DNA from: UBA1227 sp964539045
GTDB taxonomy: Bacteria > Bacillota > Clostridia > Oscillospirales > Acutalibacteraceae
Length of the DNA: 24,645 bases
Assembly: GCA_964539045.1 (NCBI GenBank)
Contig: CAZIHW010000123.1
Coordinates: 1 to 24,645, forward strand
Direction: 5' to 3'
The notes below the pieces were generated by a model. That model saw only the letters and a program-made list of their open reading frames with translations. It was not told the DNA's origin and ran no database searches. Positions 6,485-14,834 of the stretch are shown here, piece after piece; within the stretch, counting starts at the first letter, position 1, and every line of letters starts with the position of its first letter. A program made the translations under genes and the position numbers.

Positions 6485-7060
6485 ATGAAAGCTCTTGAAG
6501 AAAAAATTCTCAAGGAAGGAAAGATATATCCCGGTAATGTGTTGAAGGTTGGGTCTTTTCTCAATCATCAAATAGACGTACCGTTTATGCTGGAGGTTGG
6601 GAAGGAGTTCTACAGGCTTTATAGGGATGACAATATCACTAAAATTCTTACAATAGAGGCTTCGGGTATAGGTGTTGCATGCCTTGCCGCGCAGCATTTC
6701 AATGTTCCCGTGGTCTTTGCCAAGAAGAATCAGACAAAGAATATAGCAGGTGAAGTTTATACAAGTCGGGTTGTCTCTTTTACGCACGGAAGAGAATATG
6801 ACATAATCGTATCTAAGGAATTTTTGAACGAAAATGACAGAGTCCTGATAATAGACGACTTTCTGGCAAACGGAAGCGCTCTTGAGGGGCTTATAAAGCT
6901 CGTAAATGATTCGGGCGCCACCCTCGTAGGTTGCGGTATAGTTATTGAAAAAGGATTTCAACCGGGAGGGGAACTCATAAGAGGCCGGGGAGTCAGGGTT
7001 GAATCCCTTGCTATAATTGACGAAATGACGTCGGACGGCTCGATCAGATTTCGCGAATAA
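6485..7060 (+). CDS. xpt: Xanthine phosphoribosyltransferase
   Basis: Transfers phosphoribose from PRPP to xanthine (and, in the family, guanine), a cytoplasmic purine salvage step. The 191-residue product matches the usual length. Visible features are the family N-terminus MKALEEKILKEGKIYPGNVLKV, the TIEASGIGVACLAA base-binding segment, VFAKKNQTKN and the PRPP loop VLIIDDFLANGSAL, where the conserved acidic pair precedes the phosphate-binding turn. ATG 6485 has AAGGAG 7 nt upstream; in-frame codons before it are not needed and do not match the family. It sits directly after the guanine riboswitch and terminator, and 68 nt before the importer lipoprotein with no clear terminator between, so they probably share a transcript. 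Confidence 0.95.
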   Translation: MKALEEKILKEGKIYPGNVLKVGSFLNHQIDVPFMLEVGKEFYRLYRDDNITKILTIEASGIGVACLAAQHFNVPVVFAKKNQTKNIAGEVYTSRVVSFTHGREYDIIVSKEFLNENDRVLIIDDFLANGSALEGLIKLVNDSGATLVGCGIVIEKGFQPGGELIRGRGVRVESLAIIDEMTSDGSIRFRE

Positions 7061-7081
7061 AATTCGCACCGTTAGGCTGGG

Positions 7082-7105
7082 TTTAAACAGGTATAACCTG
7101 TTAAA
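7082..7105 (+). other. Inverted repeat between xpt and the importer genes
   Basis: AACAGG (7086-7091) and CCTGTT (7097-7102) flank TATAA; the symmetry extends outward as TTTAA/TTAAA with one extra A on the left. There is no T tract, so it is not a terminator. It could be an operator or an mRNA processing/stability hairpin upstream of the strongly translated lipoprotein gene. Confidence 0.5.
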
Positions 7106-7128
7106 TAAATACTTGGAGGTCATACAAA

Positions 7129-8352
7129 ATGAAAAAGTTCCAGAGAATCATTGCTCTTGTTCTTGCTCTCGCCATGGTTTTTGCATTTGCTGCTTGTAGC
7201 AAAGCGCCGGCCAAAGACGACAAGGGCGACAAGAAGGACACTGAAAAAGTAAAGATCGGTCTTATTTGTCTTCATGACGAAAACTCGACCTACGACCTTA
7301 ACTTCATAAACGGTTTTAAAGCCGCTTGTGAAAAGAAGGGCGCAGAGTACGAAATCGTTAAGAACATTCCTGAATCAAACGCTTGTTATGAGGCAGCTGC
7401 AGATCTTGCTGACCGCGGATGTGACATCGTTTTCGCTGACAGCTTCGGCCATGAGTCATTCATGCTTCAGGCTGCTAAGGAATTCCCTGATGTAGAATTC
7501 TGTCACGCAACAGGTACAACTGCTCACACAGAGAAGCTTGATAATTTCCACAACGCATTTGCATCCATCTACGAGGGTCGTTACCTTGCAGGTATAGCAG
7601 CAGGTCTCAAGCTTAACGAGATGATCGAAGCAGGCGAGTTCAAAGCCGAGGAAGCTAAGATCGGTTACGTTGGAGCTTTCACATATGCAGAAGTTATTTC
7701 AGGCTACACATCATTCTTCCTTGGTGCTCGTTCGGTTTGCCCGACAGCAACAATGGATGTTAAGTTCACAGGTTCCTGGTACGATGAAGCAGCAGAGAAG
7801 GAAGCAGCTGAGCTTCTTATCTCTAAAGGCGCTAAGCTTATAAGCCAGCACGCAGACTCTATGGGTGCTCCTACAGCTTGTGAGACAGCAAAGGTTCCTA
7901 ACGTTTCTTATAACGGTTCAACAGTAGAAGCTTGCCCGAATACATTCATCGTTTCATCAAGAATCGATTGGGCTCCTTACTTTGAGTACATTATTGACTG
8001 TAAGACAGAAGGCAAGGCTATTGATACTGACTGGACAGGCAATATTGAGACAGGTTCGGTAACTCTCTCTGAGATAAACGACAAAGCTGCTGCTAAGGGT
8101 ACAGCTGATGCTATAGAAAAGGCAAAGGCTGATCTTGCTGCCGGCAAACTTCATGTATTTGATACAAAGGCATTTACAGTAGAAGGAAAAGCTCTTGATT
8201 CTTACAAGGCTGACGTAAATACAGATGCTAAGTTCGAAAAGGACACCGAGGTTATCAAGGATGGTTACTTCGCAGAATCTGAATTCCGTTCAGCTCCTTA
8301 CTTTGATGTTAACATCGACGGTATAACTCTTCTTGATACTAACTTCGGTTAA
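7129..8352 (+). CDS. BMP family ABC transporter substrate-binding lipoprotein
   Basis: This is the extracellular ligand-binding lipoprotein of the importer encoded downstream. A signal peptide MKKFQRIIALVLALAMVF ends in the lipobox AFAAC with lipidated Cys23, followed by a lysine/aspartate-rich linker to about residue 40. The remaining residues form a BMP/PnrA-type two-lobed domain: KIGLICLHDENSTYDLNFINGF, ADRGCDIVFADSFGHE, and GRYLAGIAAGL. Most studied BMP proteins bind purine nucleosides; an upstream xpt under a guanine riboswitch supports that here, but residues were not aligned to a ligand-bound structure. GGAGG lies 9 nt before the ATG. A GC-rich hairpin follows the gene, expected to make binding protein exceed transporter. 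Confidence 0.92.
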   Translation: MKKFQRIIALVLALAMVFAFAACSKAPAKDDKGDKKDTEKVKIGLICLHDENSTYDLNFINGFKAACEKKGAEYEIVKNIPESNACYEAAADLADRGCDIVFADSFGHESFMLQAAKEFPDVEFCHATGTTAHTEKLDNFHNAFASIYEGRYLAGIAAGLKLNEMIEAGEFKAEEAKIGYVGAFTYAEVISGYTSFFLGARSVCPTATMDVKFTGSWYDEAAEKEAAELLISKGAKLISQHADSMGAPTACETAKVPNVSYNGSTVEACPNTFIVSSRIDWAPYFEYIIDCKTEGKAIDTDWTGNIETGSVTLSEINDKAAAKGTADAIEKAKADLAAGKLHVFDTKAFTVEGKALDSYKADVNTDAKFEKDTEVIKDGYFAESEFRSAPYFDVNIDGITLLDTNFG

Positions 8353-8382
8353 TGATCGAGAACTTTCCCGGTTAATATGTAT

Positions 8383-8406
8383 AGGCGGGGCACTTGTGTC
8401 CCGCCT
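8383..8406 (+). terminator. Hairpin after the lipoprotein gene (attenuator or 3' stabiliser)
   Basis: AGGCGGGGCA (8383-8392) pairs with TGTCCCGCCT (8397-8406) around CTTG, one G-U pair. The following GTAGTTGTTTTAGTTTT is a poor T tract, so read-through into the ATPase gene is expected. Confidence 0.7.
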
Positions 8407-8481
8407 GTAGTTGTTTTAGTTTTGAAAAAATCTTTGGCTTATTCGGCTGTGATTTTTTGAAAGTTAAAGTCATACGGATAA

Positions 8482-10032
8482 ATGAAATGGGGGATTTGCT
8501 TGGCTGCTGTTCCGGCTATTGAACTTAGAAAAATAACCAAAACTTTTGGAAGCGTTGTCGCAAATAAGGACATAGACCTTGTTGTAAATAAGGGTGAGAT
8601 TTTATCCATACTCGGAGAGAACGGCAGCGGTAAAACAACCCTTATGAATATGATTTCGGGAATCTATTTTCCTGATCACGGACAGATCTTCATTGACGGA
8701 AAAGAAACCGTAATTCGCTCTCCGAGGGATGCATTTGACTGCAAAATCGGTATGATACATCAGCACTTTAAGCTGGTTGATGTTTTTTCCGCAACCGAAA
8801 ATATTGTTTTGGGACTTGAAGAAAAATTCAATATAAACGAAGCTACAAAGAAGGTAAAATCGATCAGCAGTCTTTACGGATTTGAGATTGATCCTTCAAA
8901 GAAAGTATATGAAATGTCTGTATCTGAAAAACAGACCGTGGAGATAATAAAAGTTTTGTACAGGGGTGCCCAGATTCTGATTCTGGACGAGCCCACGGCA
9001 GTTTTAACTCCCCAGGAGACGAGAAGACTTTTTAATATCCTCAGAAAGATGAAAGAGGATGGAAAGTCTATAATAATAATCACACATAAATTGCATGAGG
9101 TACTCGAGATTTCGGATAGAGTTTCTGTGCTCAGAAAAGGCGAATATATCGGTACCGTTGATACCAAAGATGCAACGGAAGCGAGCCTTACCGAGATGAT
9201 GGTCGGCAAGAAGATAACGCTCAATATAGACAGAAAAGATCCCCACGATTGTGAAGACAGGCTTATTGTAAAGAATGTAAATTGCATAAATTCCGATGGT
9301 ATTAAAGTACTTGACGATATATCATTTGAAGCAAAGTCAGGTGAAATTCTCGGAATCGCGGGTATAGCGGGTTCGGGACAGCGGGAATTGCTCGAGGCCA
9401 TAGCCGGTCTACAGCCTTTGAAAGGCGGCGAAGTTCTTTATAACAATCCGAAGACGGGCAAAGCTGATAATTTGCGTGATAAGACTCCTCTTCAGATAAG
9501 AGAGCTAGGCGTCCGCCTGTCATTTGTTCCGGAAGATCGTCTCGGCATGGGTCTTGTAGGTAACATGGACATCGTCGATAATATGATGCTCAGAAGTTAC
9601 AGAATGGGCAAAACAGCCTTTTTAAAGCGTACTCCGCCGAAGACACTTGCGGAAAAGATAATAGAAGAACTTGAGGTCGTTACCCCCAGTGCTCAAACTC
9701 CGGTAAGAAGGCTTTCAGGTGGTAATGTACAGAAGGTCCTGGTTGGAAGAGAGATAGCCTCATCGCCGACAATTTTGATGGCGGCTTACCCGGTAAGAGG
9801 TCTTGATATAAACTCTTCATACCTTATATACAGTTTGCTTAATCAGCAAAAGGAGAATGGCGTTGCCGTCATATTTGTAGGCGAGGATTTAGATGTTCTG
9901 TGCGAGCTTTGCGACAGAATAATGGTTTTAAATTCAGGCAGGATAACCGGAATGGTTGACGGTAGAACAACTACAAAAGAGGAAATAGGTTTCCTTATGA
10001 CAAAAACAGAGGGGGTTAAGAGTGATGGCTGA
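8482..10032 (+). CDS. Nucleoside/sugar-type ABC importer ATPase with two ATPase domains
   Basis: The 516-residue protein contains two fused ABC ATPase domains, as in NupA/BmpB and RbsA types. Domain 1 has Walker A GENGSGKTT (45-53), a divergent signature MSVSEKQTVEI and Walker B ILILDEPTAVLT. Domain 2 has a degenerate Walker A GIAGSGQREL, signature LSGGNVQKVLVGRE and degenerate Walker B AAYPVRGLD, so hydrolysis likely rests on one composite site. ATG 8482 has a poor ribosome binding site; a TTG at 8500 is preceded by GGGGGA at good spacing and may be the real start, removing six residues. It overlaps the first permease by 8 nt and powers uptake of the lipoprotein's ligand. Confidence 0.93.
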   Translation: MKWGICLAAVPAIELRKITKTFGSVVANKDIDLVVNKGEILSILGENGSGKTTLMNMISGIYFPDHGQIFIDGKETVIRSPRDAFDCKIGMIHQHFKLVDVFSATENIVLGLEEKFNINEATKKVKSISSLYGFEIDPSKKVYEMSVSEKQTVEIIKVLYRGAQILILDEPTAVLTPQETRRLFNILRKMKEDGKSIIIITHKLHEVLEISDRVSVLRKGEYIGTVDTKDATEASLTEMMVGKKITLNIDRKDPHDCEDRLIVKNVNCINSDGIKVLDDISFEAKSGEILGIAGIAGSGQRELLEAIAGLQPLKGGEVLYNNPKTGKADNLRDKTPLQIRELGVRLSFVPEDRLGMGLVGNMDIVDNMMLRSYRMGKTAFLKRTPPKTLAEKIIEELEVVTPSAQTPVRRLSGGNVQKVLVGREIASSPTILMAAYPVRGLDINSSYLIYSLLNQQKENGVAVIFVGEDLDVLCELCDRIMVLNSGRITGMVDGRTTTKEEIGFLMTKTEGVKSDG

Positions 10033-11191
10033 TACAAATATAAAAACACATGAACCCCTTTTTCATATAGCAAAGAGAGACGCTTTGCCGTGGTATAAGT
10101 CGTTTGCAATCAGAGCTGTTGCAATATTGACGGCTTTGATTGTTTCCGGAGTCGTTACAATGCTTCTCACCGGTGAGAATCCGATAAATGTCTATATAAC
10201 AATGATAGACGGAGCTTTCGGTACAGAACGAAGAATATGGAACCTTTTGCAAAGCCTTTCAATGTTACTTATGGTTTCCCTGGCAGTTACCCCGGCATTC
10301 AGAATGAAGTTCTGGAACATCGGTGCCGAAGGGCAGGCTTTGATGGCGGCTCTTGCTACAACCACCTGCATGCTCTTCCTGAGCGACAAACTCCCGAATG
10401 TTTTACTTATAGTTGTTATGCTGTGTGCAGCAGTCGTTGCGGGTGCGGTGTGGGCAATTATACCTGCGGTGTTCAGAGCAAAATGGGGAACAAATGAGAC
10501 CCTGTTCACTCTTATGATGAACTACATTGCCATCCAGATAGTTTCCTACTTTTCATATGTATGGTCAGTTCCTGAAGGTTCCGGTCAGATAGGCGTTGTA
10601 AATTCGGTTTCACAGGCCGGATGGCTTCCTCAGGTTGGGCCTTCAAAGTACTTCCTTAACATAGTTATTGTACTTCTTCTCACTGTATTTTTGTTCGTAT
10701 ATATGAAATACTCAAAGCACGGATATGAAATTTCTGTGGTAGGAGAGAGCTCAAATACTGCGAAATACATAGGAGTAGATGTAAAAAAAGTAATAATGAG
10801 AACGATGTTGTTCTCAGGTATTCTTTGCGGTGTGGCAGGTTTCCTTATCGTTGCAGGTGCAGACCATACCGTAACAACAGAGTCCTTAGGCGGCAGGGGC
10901 TTTACGGCAATAATGGTTTCATGGCTTGCCAAGTTTAACCCCTTCTATATGATCCTCACAAGTCTTTTGTTGGTATTCTTTGAAAAGGGAGCTACAGAGA
11001 TCTCAATGGTATTCGGCTTTAATGATGCTTTTGCCGAAATCATAACCGGTATAGTTATATTCTTCATTATAGGTTGTGAATTTTTCATAAACTATAAGAT
11101 TAAGTTTAAAGATAAAGATGTACCGGCAAATAAAGAAGTACCGGCGAATAAAGAAGTGTCAGCGAAAACCGGAGGGGGTGAGAGCAAATGA
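10025..11191 (+). CDS. Nucleoside ABC importer permease 1 (BmpC/NupB-like)
   Basis: A polytopic membrane protein of 388 residues with about ten hydrophobic segments, of the branched-chain/ribose permease fold. KFWNIGAEGQALMAAL and the GRGFTAIMVSWLAKFNP segment are characteristic of the first permease of BMP-linked importers. ATG 10025 overlaps the ATPase stop by 8 nt; a GTG at 10022 is equally placed behind GGGGG. The end overlaps permease 2 by 4 nt (ATGA). The cytoplasmic tail carries an unusual repeated VPANKE sequence encoded by an 18-nt tandem repeat. It forms the import channel together with the next product. Confidence 0.92.
   Translation: MADTNIKTHEPLFHIAKRDALPWYKSFAIRAVAILTALIVSGVVTMLLTGENPINVYITMIDGAFGTERRIWNLLQSLSMLLMVSLAVTPAFRMKFWNIGAEGQALMAALATTTCMLFLSDKLPNVLLIVVMLCAAVVAGAVWAIIPAVFRAKWGTNETLFTLMMNYIAIQIVSYFSYVWSVPEGSGQIGVVNSVSQAGWLPQVGPSKYFLNIVIVLLLTVFLFVYMKYSKHGYEISVVGESSNTAKYIGVDVKKVIMRTMLFSGILCGVAGFLIVAGADHTVTTESLGGRGFTAIMVSWLAKFNPFYMILTSLLLVFFEKGATEISMVFGFNDAFAEIITGIVIFFIIGCEFFINYKIKFKDKDVPANKEVPANKEVSAKTGGGESK
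11120..11155 (+). repeat. 18-nt tandem repeat in the permease 1 tail
   Basis: Two copies of GTACCGGCxAATAAAGAA (11120-11137 and 11138-11155) differ at one base, and a decayed third copy (GTGTCAGCG...) follows. In frame they give VPANKE twice, then VSAK. It lies in the hydrophilic C-terminal tail and leaves the frame intact. Confidence 0.85.
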
Positions 11192-12177
11192 TGATAGCAC
11201 AGATTATCCAAAGAGCTGTTATGCAGGGTATTCCTCTTCTCTTTGGCTCTACCGGCGAGATAATCACCGAGAAGTCGGGCAATTTAAATCTCGGCATACC
11301 GGGAATTATGTATGTGGGCGCCATAAGCGGTGTAATAGGTTCTTTCTTCTACGAACAAAGCCTCAGTTCACCTGACCAAATCAATACATTTTTAGCTGTT
11401 ATTATTCCCCTCGTTTGCTCTATGCTCGGCTCTCTGTTTATGGGTCTTTTGTATTCATTCCTCACAGTTACGCTCAGAGCAAATCAAAATGTAACGGGTC
11501 TTGCTTTGACTACCTTCGGAGTAGGCTTCGGTAACTTTTTCGGTGGATCTCTTATCAAGCTTTCGGGAGCAGACGTACCGTCAGTTGCCCTTTCCGCAAC
11601 AAGCCTGTGTTTCAAGAAAACACTTCCGTTCGCGGAGGACCTCGGTGCAATAGGTCAGATATTTTTCTCTTACAGCTTTCTCGCTTATGTAGCAATAGCA
11701 ACTGCGCTTGTTGCTTCTTTTGTGTTCAACAAGACAAGAGTAGGTCTTAACTTGAGAGCTGTCGGTGAAAACCCGGCAACTGCAGATGCGGCCGGTATAA
11801 GCGTAACAAAGTACAAGTATTTAGCTACATGTATAGGAAGTGTTATAGCAGGTCTCGGCGGACTTTATTATATAATGGACTATGCGTGCGGCGTCTGGTC
11901 GAACAATGGATTCGGTGACAGAGGATGGCTTGCTATCGCACTTGTTATATTCGCAATCTGGAGACCGAATCTGAGCATTGTCGGTTCCATTCTTTTCGGC
12001 GGTTTATTCATAGTGCACAACTATGTTCCGGGAATAGGTGTTGCGACACAGGAACTCTTCAAGATGACTCCGTATGTCGTAACTATAATTGTCCTGATAG
12101 TAATAAGCATAAAGAACAGCAAAGAGAATCTGGGTCCGGCTTCCCTCGGACTTCCGTATTTCAGGGAAGAGAGATAA
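11188..12177 (+). CDS. Nucleoside ABC importer permease 2 (NupC/YufQ-like)
   Basis: The 329-residue protein has eight or nine hydrophobic segments and the family motifs EKSGNLNLGIPGIMYVGA near residue 28 and NLRAVGENPATADAAGI near residue 190, the latter nearly identical to other BMP-linked second permeases. ATG 11188 overlaps the stop of permease 1 as ATGA and has GGAGGGGGTGAG upstream, so the two are coupled. It completes a lipoprotein-ATPase-permease-permease importer and is the last gene of the operon; a strong terminator follows 5 nt later. Confidence 0.93.
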   Translation: MMIAQIIQRAVMQGIPLLFGSTGEIITEKSGNLNLGIPGIMYVGAISGVIGSFFYEQSLSSPDQINTFLAVIIPLVCSMLGSLFMGLLYSFLTVTLRANQNVTGLALTTFGVGFGNFFGGSLIKLSGADVPSVALSATSLCFKKTLPFAEDLGAIGQIFFSYSFLAYVAIATALVASFVFNKTRVGLNLRAVGENPATADAAGISVTKYKYLATCIGSVIAGLGGLYYIMDYACGVWSNNGFGDRGWLAIALVIFAIWRPNLSIVGSILFGGLFIVHNYVPGIGVATQELFKMTPYVVTIIVLIVISIKNSKENLGPASLGLPYFREER

Positions 12178-12182
12178 AAATA

Positions 12183-12213
12183 AAATCAGTTGCCTTATCA
12201 GGGCAACTGATTT
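12183..12213. terminator. Bidirectional intrinsic terminator
   Basis: AAATCAGTTGCC (12183-12194) pairs with GGCAACTGATTT (12202-12213). On the plus strand TTGTTTT follows and ends the importer operon; on the minus strand TATTTTTATC follows and ends the CheY-like/HD-GYP operon. Confidence 0.9.
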
Positions 12214-12242
12214 TTGTTTTAGTAAGACTTACGGCTCAGGCT

Positions 12243-12626
12243 TTAGCTATCGGCATTTTCTCCTGCGGTTATGAATTGGGATACGGCTTGTACTATCCTC
12301 TCTGCTTTGAAAGGCTTGGATATAAAATCGTCTGCACCTTTCTCAAAGCATTCGGATACCATATCGTCATGTCCCATAGAAGAACACATTATTATTTTGG
12401 CGTCGGGATCCATATCTTTAATCTTTTCCAAAGCTTCAATTCCGTCCATATCCGGCATTGTTACATCGAGCAATACGACCTTCGGCTTTTCTACTTTGAA
12501 TACCGTCAAGGCCTCCTCACCAGTTTTTGCCTCTATTACATTGAGAAAGCCGCCCTCACCTAAAATCCCTTTAAGCATCATTCGCATGAAGTTGGCATCG
12601 TCCACAATAAGTATTTTGCTACTCAC
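12243..12626 (-). CDS. Single-domain response regulator (CheY-like receiver)
   Basis: A receiver domain without an output domain, 127 residues. Counting from GTG 12626, the acidic pair is Asp9-Asp10 (ILIVDD), the phosphoacceptor Asp54 (VVLLDVTMPDMDG), the switch Ser82 (IIMCSSMG) and the conserved Lys104 (FISKPF), so all catalytic residues are present. The GTG at 12626 is preferred over one at 12635 because GGCGG lies about 8 nt before it; either way it overlaps the end of the CheA-like gene, which should be its kinase. With no flagellar or chemoreceptor genes in view, it may act by protein contact in a process other than chemotaxis. Confidence 0.92.
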   Translation of the reverse strand: MSSKILIVDDANFMRMMLKGILGEGGFLNVIEAKTGEEALTVFKVEKPKVVLLDVTMPDMDGIEALEKIKDMDPDAKIIMCSSMGHDDMVSECFEKGADDFISKPFKAERIVQAVSQFITAGENADS

Positions 12627-13653
12627 AGGTTTCACCGCCTTTTGTTTGTTTCACTATAGCAGCTTTTTTCGATTGTTCATCGATGGGGAATGTAAATGTT
12701 ATAGAAAACCCATCTGTAAGCCCTGTATTTATAAATATGGCTCCACCCATATCTTTCGCCGTTGATTTTATTACATCCATGCCGACCCCGCGACCTGAAT
12801 ACTTGTTTGGCTTCTCGGTTGTCGTGAATCCACGTTCCATGATCAAAGATACAATTTCATCTGCTTTATAAGCATCACGCGGTTTCTTCAGCATATGCAA
12901 TTTATCTGCCCGCCTCAGTATCTTTTTCAAATTTATTGTCTCACCGTCGTTGTAAACGGTTATAAACATTATACCGTCTTCTATGCCGTATGTTACGGTT
13001 ATAACACCTGTTTCCGGTTTTCCTCTCTTTATGCGTTCGGCAGGTGTTTCTATGCCGTGGTCCATGGCATTTCTGATAATTTGAGTTAAAGGACCTGATA
13101 ATTGGATTATAATTTGCCTGTCTATAAAAAGCTGCTCTCCTTCAAATTGGAGTTCAGCCTTTTTTCCTAAAACCCCGGACATCTCTGCTATTATGTTCTC
13201 AAACATAGGCTTGTAGTACTCAAAAGGTATCATATGGGTTGTAGGGAAAGAACTGTCACTGTTTATAGTGCTGACCATTTGGTCCAGCTGGCCTTCGAAT
13301 TCTTTGGTGCTCTCGTCCGGCGAGGATTTAATCATTACGCCGAGCCGACTTCTGAAAAAGTATTCGGAGTCGAACATAAGGCTTATTACGCTCTGCGGAT
13401 TTAAAGCATCCGGTCCATGCTTTCTGAGATAAGAAATAATATTCTCCATCTTGTAAGATATATCAGCTGCTTTTGAATCTTCCAATACCAATGCGGATGC
13501 CTTTATAGTGTGAAATATGCGAAAAAGAGTATCAACACTCTCGCTGTCGAGAGTGCCGACACTGTTTCTTTTCTTCAATATATGATCCATATCATTTATC
13601 AGGATGTTTATGTCCTGGACATATGCATCAAACAATTCTTTATCCATCCGCAT
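12619..13653 (-). CDS. CheA-like histidine kinase, shortened (HPt plus HATPase)
   Basis: From ATG 13653 (GGAG 9 nt upstream; an in-frame GTG at 13668 has none) the protein is 344 residues against about 650 for CheA. Residues 1-110 form an HPt domain with phosphorylatable His48 in FRIFHTIKASA. Residues 145-326 form a CheA-type ATPase domain: IIRNAMDHG (N box, 192-200), a divergent G1 box NDGETIN (235-241) in place of DDGxGID, and GRGVGMDVI (G2, 287-295), ending GFSITFTFPI. The helical dimerization domain (P3), the P2 domain and the C-terminal CheW-like P5 domain are absent. No membrane segment is seen. It should phosphorylate the overlapping CheY-like protein; how it is signalled without P5 is unknown. 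Confidence 0.88.
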   Translation of the reverse strand: MRMDKELFDAYVQDINILINDMDHILKKRNSVGTLDSESVDTLFRIFHTIKASALVLEDSKAADISYKMENIISYLRKHGPDALNPQSVISLMFDSEYFFRSRLGVMIKSSPDESTKEFEGQLDQMVSTINSDSSFPTTHMIPFEYYKPMFENIIAEMSGVLGKKAELQFEGEQLFIDRQIIIQLSGPLTQIIRNAMDHGIETPAERIKRGKPETGVITVTYGIEDGIMFITVYNDGETINLKKILRRADKLHMLKKPRDAYKADEIVSLIMERGFTTTEKPNKYSGRGVGMDVIKSTAKDMGGAIFINTGLTDGFSITFTFPIDEQSKKAAIVKQTKGGETCE

Positions 13654-13679
13654 AAAGTTACACTCCACAAAAAGTACTT

Positions 13680-14750
13680 TTATGCATCTATAAGATCCGT
13701 GATAACTACATTGTAAAAGTTTTTGTCTGCATAAAGATCTATTATAAATGTTGGGTTTTCCATGAGAAAAATTTTCGGTCTTAAAGGATTTTTAGAGTTT
13801 TGCCCTACAACTACGGCGGTTTCACCGTTGCTGAGTTTAACACAACTACCTATGGGATAAGGCGAGACACACTTCAAAAACGCCTTCACGACTCCTCCGT
13901 CAAACTGTATTCCGGAATTTCCCATGATGTATTCTACAGCTTCATTTGCTACAGAAGGAACGCGATACGGTCTTTGTGATGTAAGTGCGTCATAGACATC
14001 GGCACAGGCAATTATTCTTCCGAAGAAGGGTATATGTTTTCCTTTCAATCCGTAAGGATATCCGTTGCCGTTCAGTTGTTCGTGATGACTTATGATTCCG
14101 CTTAAAACCAATTCGGATACGATTCCTTTATCAGCGAGCATATTATAACCAAGCTGTGGATGGTTTTTTACTTCCTCAAACTCTTCGCTTGTCAGCTTGG
14201 CAGGTTTTTGTATAATGCCCAGGGAAACCTGCATTTTTCCTATGTCATGTAATAGGGCGCTTAATGCCAGTTCAGATAAGTCATGTCTGGATATTCGCAG
14301 TTGTTTTCCTATAGCTATAGAGAGTATGGTTGTTCCCAGCGCATGGTTATAAGTGCAGTCATCGTAAAGCCTGAGATTGTCAATATCAAGATATAGGTTT
14401 TTAGAATTGATTATATTGTCTATCAATCTTTGCAGAACATTATTTGCATGCTCAATATTGCCTGCATAAAGACTCTCCGTTGTTCTCTCGGCAATGTCGT
14501 ATATCTCTCTTACTCTGCCGATAATCTCTTCTTTTTCCTCGGTATCTACTATCACGTTGTTCAGGTTTTTTCCGGAATGTACATAAACACCTTGTAGGTT
14601 GAGACCTAATAATTTAGTTATATGAGCCATTGTCAGGGTTTGTCCGGCTTTTAGCATGACCACATGGCCTGTGAAACTGTCAACACCGTAAACGTCCCTT
14701 GCCAAAACTACTCCGGGCTTTATCTTGTCTACGGTTACAAATTTTACCAT
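13680..14750 (-). CDS. HD-GYP domain protein, probable cyclic di-GMP phosphodiesterase
   Basis: HD-GYP enzymes hydrolyse cyclic di-GMP. The 356-residue protein has an N-terminal region of about 130 residues without a recognised sensor domain (it includes PGVVLARDVYG and a long helix), then the HD-GYP core: YNHALGT near 136, HDIGK at 168-172, HHEQLNGNGYPYGLKG at 222-237 and ADVYDALTSQRPYR near 250. The HHExxDG motif has Asn for Asp, while the likely metal ligands and GYP are present. A tail of about 65 residues resembles the C-terminal beta region of Clostridia members. ATG 14750 is chosen over GTG 14759 because the G-rich ribosome binding site abuts the GTG. First gene of a three-gene signalling operon. 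Confidence 0.9.
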   Translation of the reverse strand: MVKFVTVDKIKPGVVLARDVYGVDSFTGHVVMLKAGQTLTMAHITKLLGLNLQGVYVHSGKNLNNVIVDTEEKEEIIGRVREIYDIAERTTESLYAGNIEHANNVLQRLIDNIINSKNLYLDIDNLRLYDDCTYNHALGTTILSIAIGKQLRISRHDLSELALSALLHDIGKMQVSLGIIQKPAKLTSEEFEEVKNHPQLGYNMLADKGIVSELVLSGIISHHEQLNGNGYPYGLKGKHIPFFGRIIACADVYDALTSQRPYRVPSVANEAVEYIMGNSGIQFDGGVVKAFLKCVSPYPIGSCVKLSNGETAVVVGQNSKNPLRPKIFLMENPTFIIDLYADKNFYNVVITDLIDA

Positions 14751-14834
14751 CGGTCTCACCCCCCCATATCCCTAAAAACACAACTTGTTGTAGTTGCGAT
14801 AAAGCTCATACACTACATAAAAATAACTATTTAT

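Noticed and set aside
6470..7123. Minus-strand open frame covering xpt
   Set aside because: Antisense shadow of xpt with no recognisable domain; the plus strand carries full phosphoribosyltransferase motifs.
11925..12563. Plus-strand open frame spanning the end of permease 2 and the CheY-like gene
   Set aside because: It crosses a strong bidirectional terminator and is out of frame with two conserved genes.
14759..14765. Run of seven C/G in the HD-GYP ribosome binding site as a phase-variable tract
   Set aside because: Seven identical bases is short for slippage control and a G-rich binding site is sufficient explanation; no evidence of variation.
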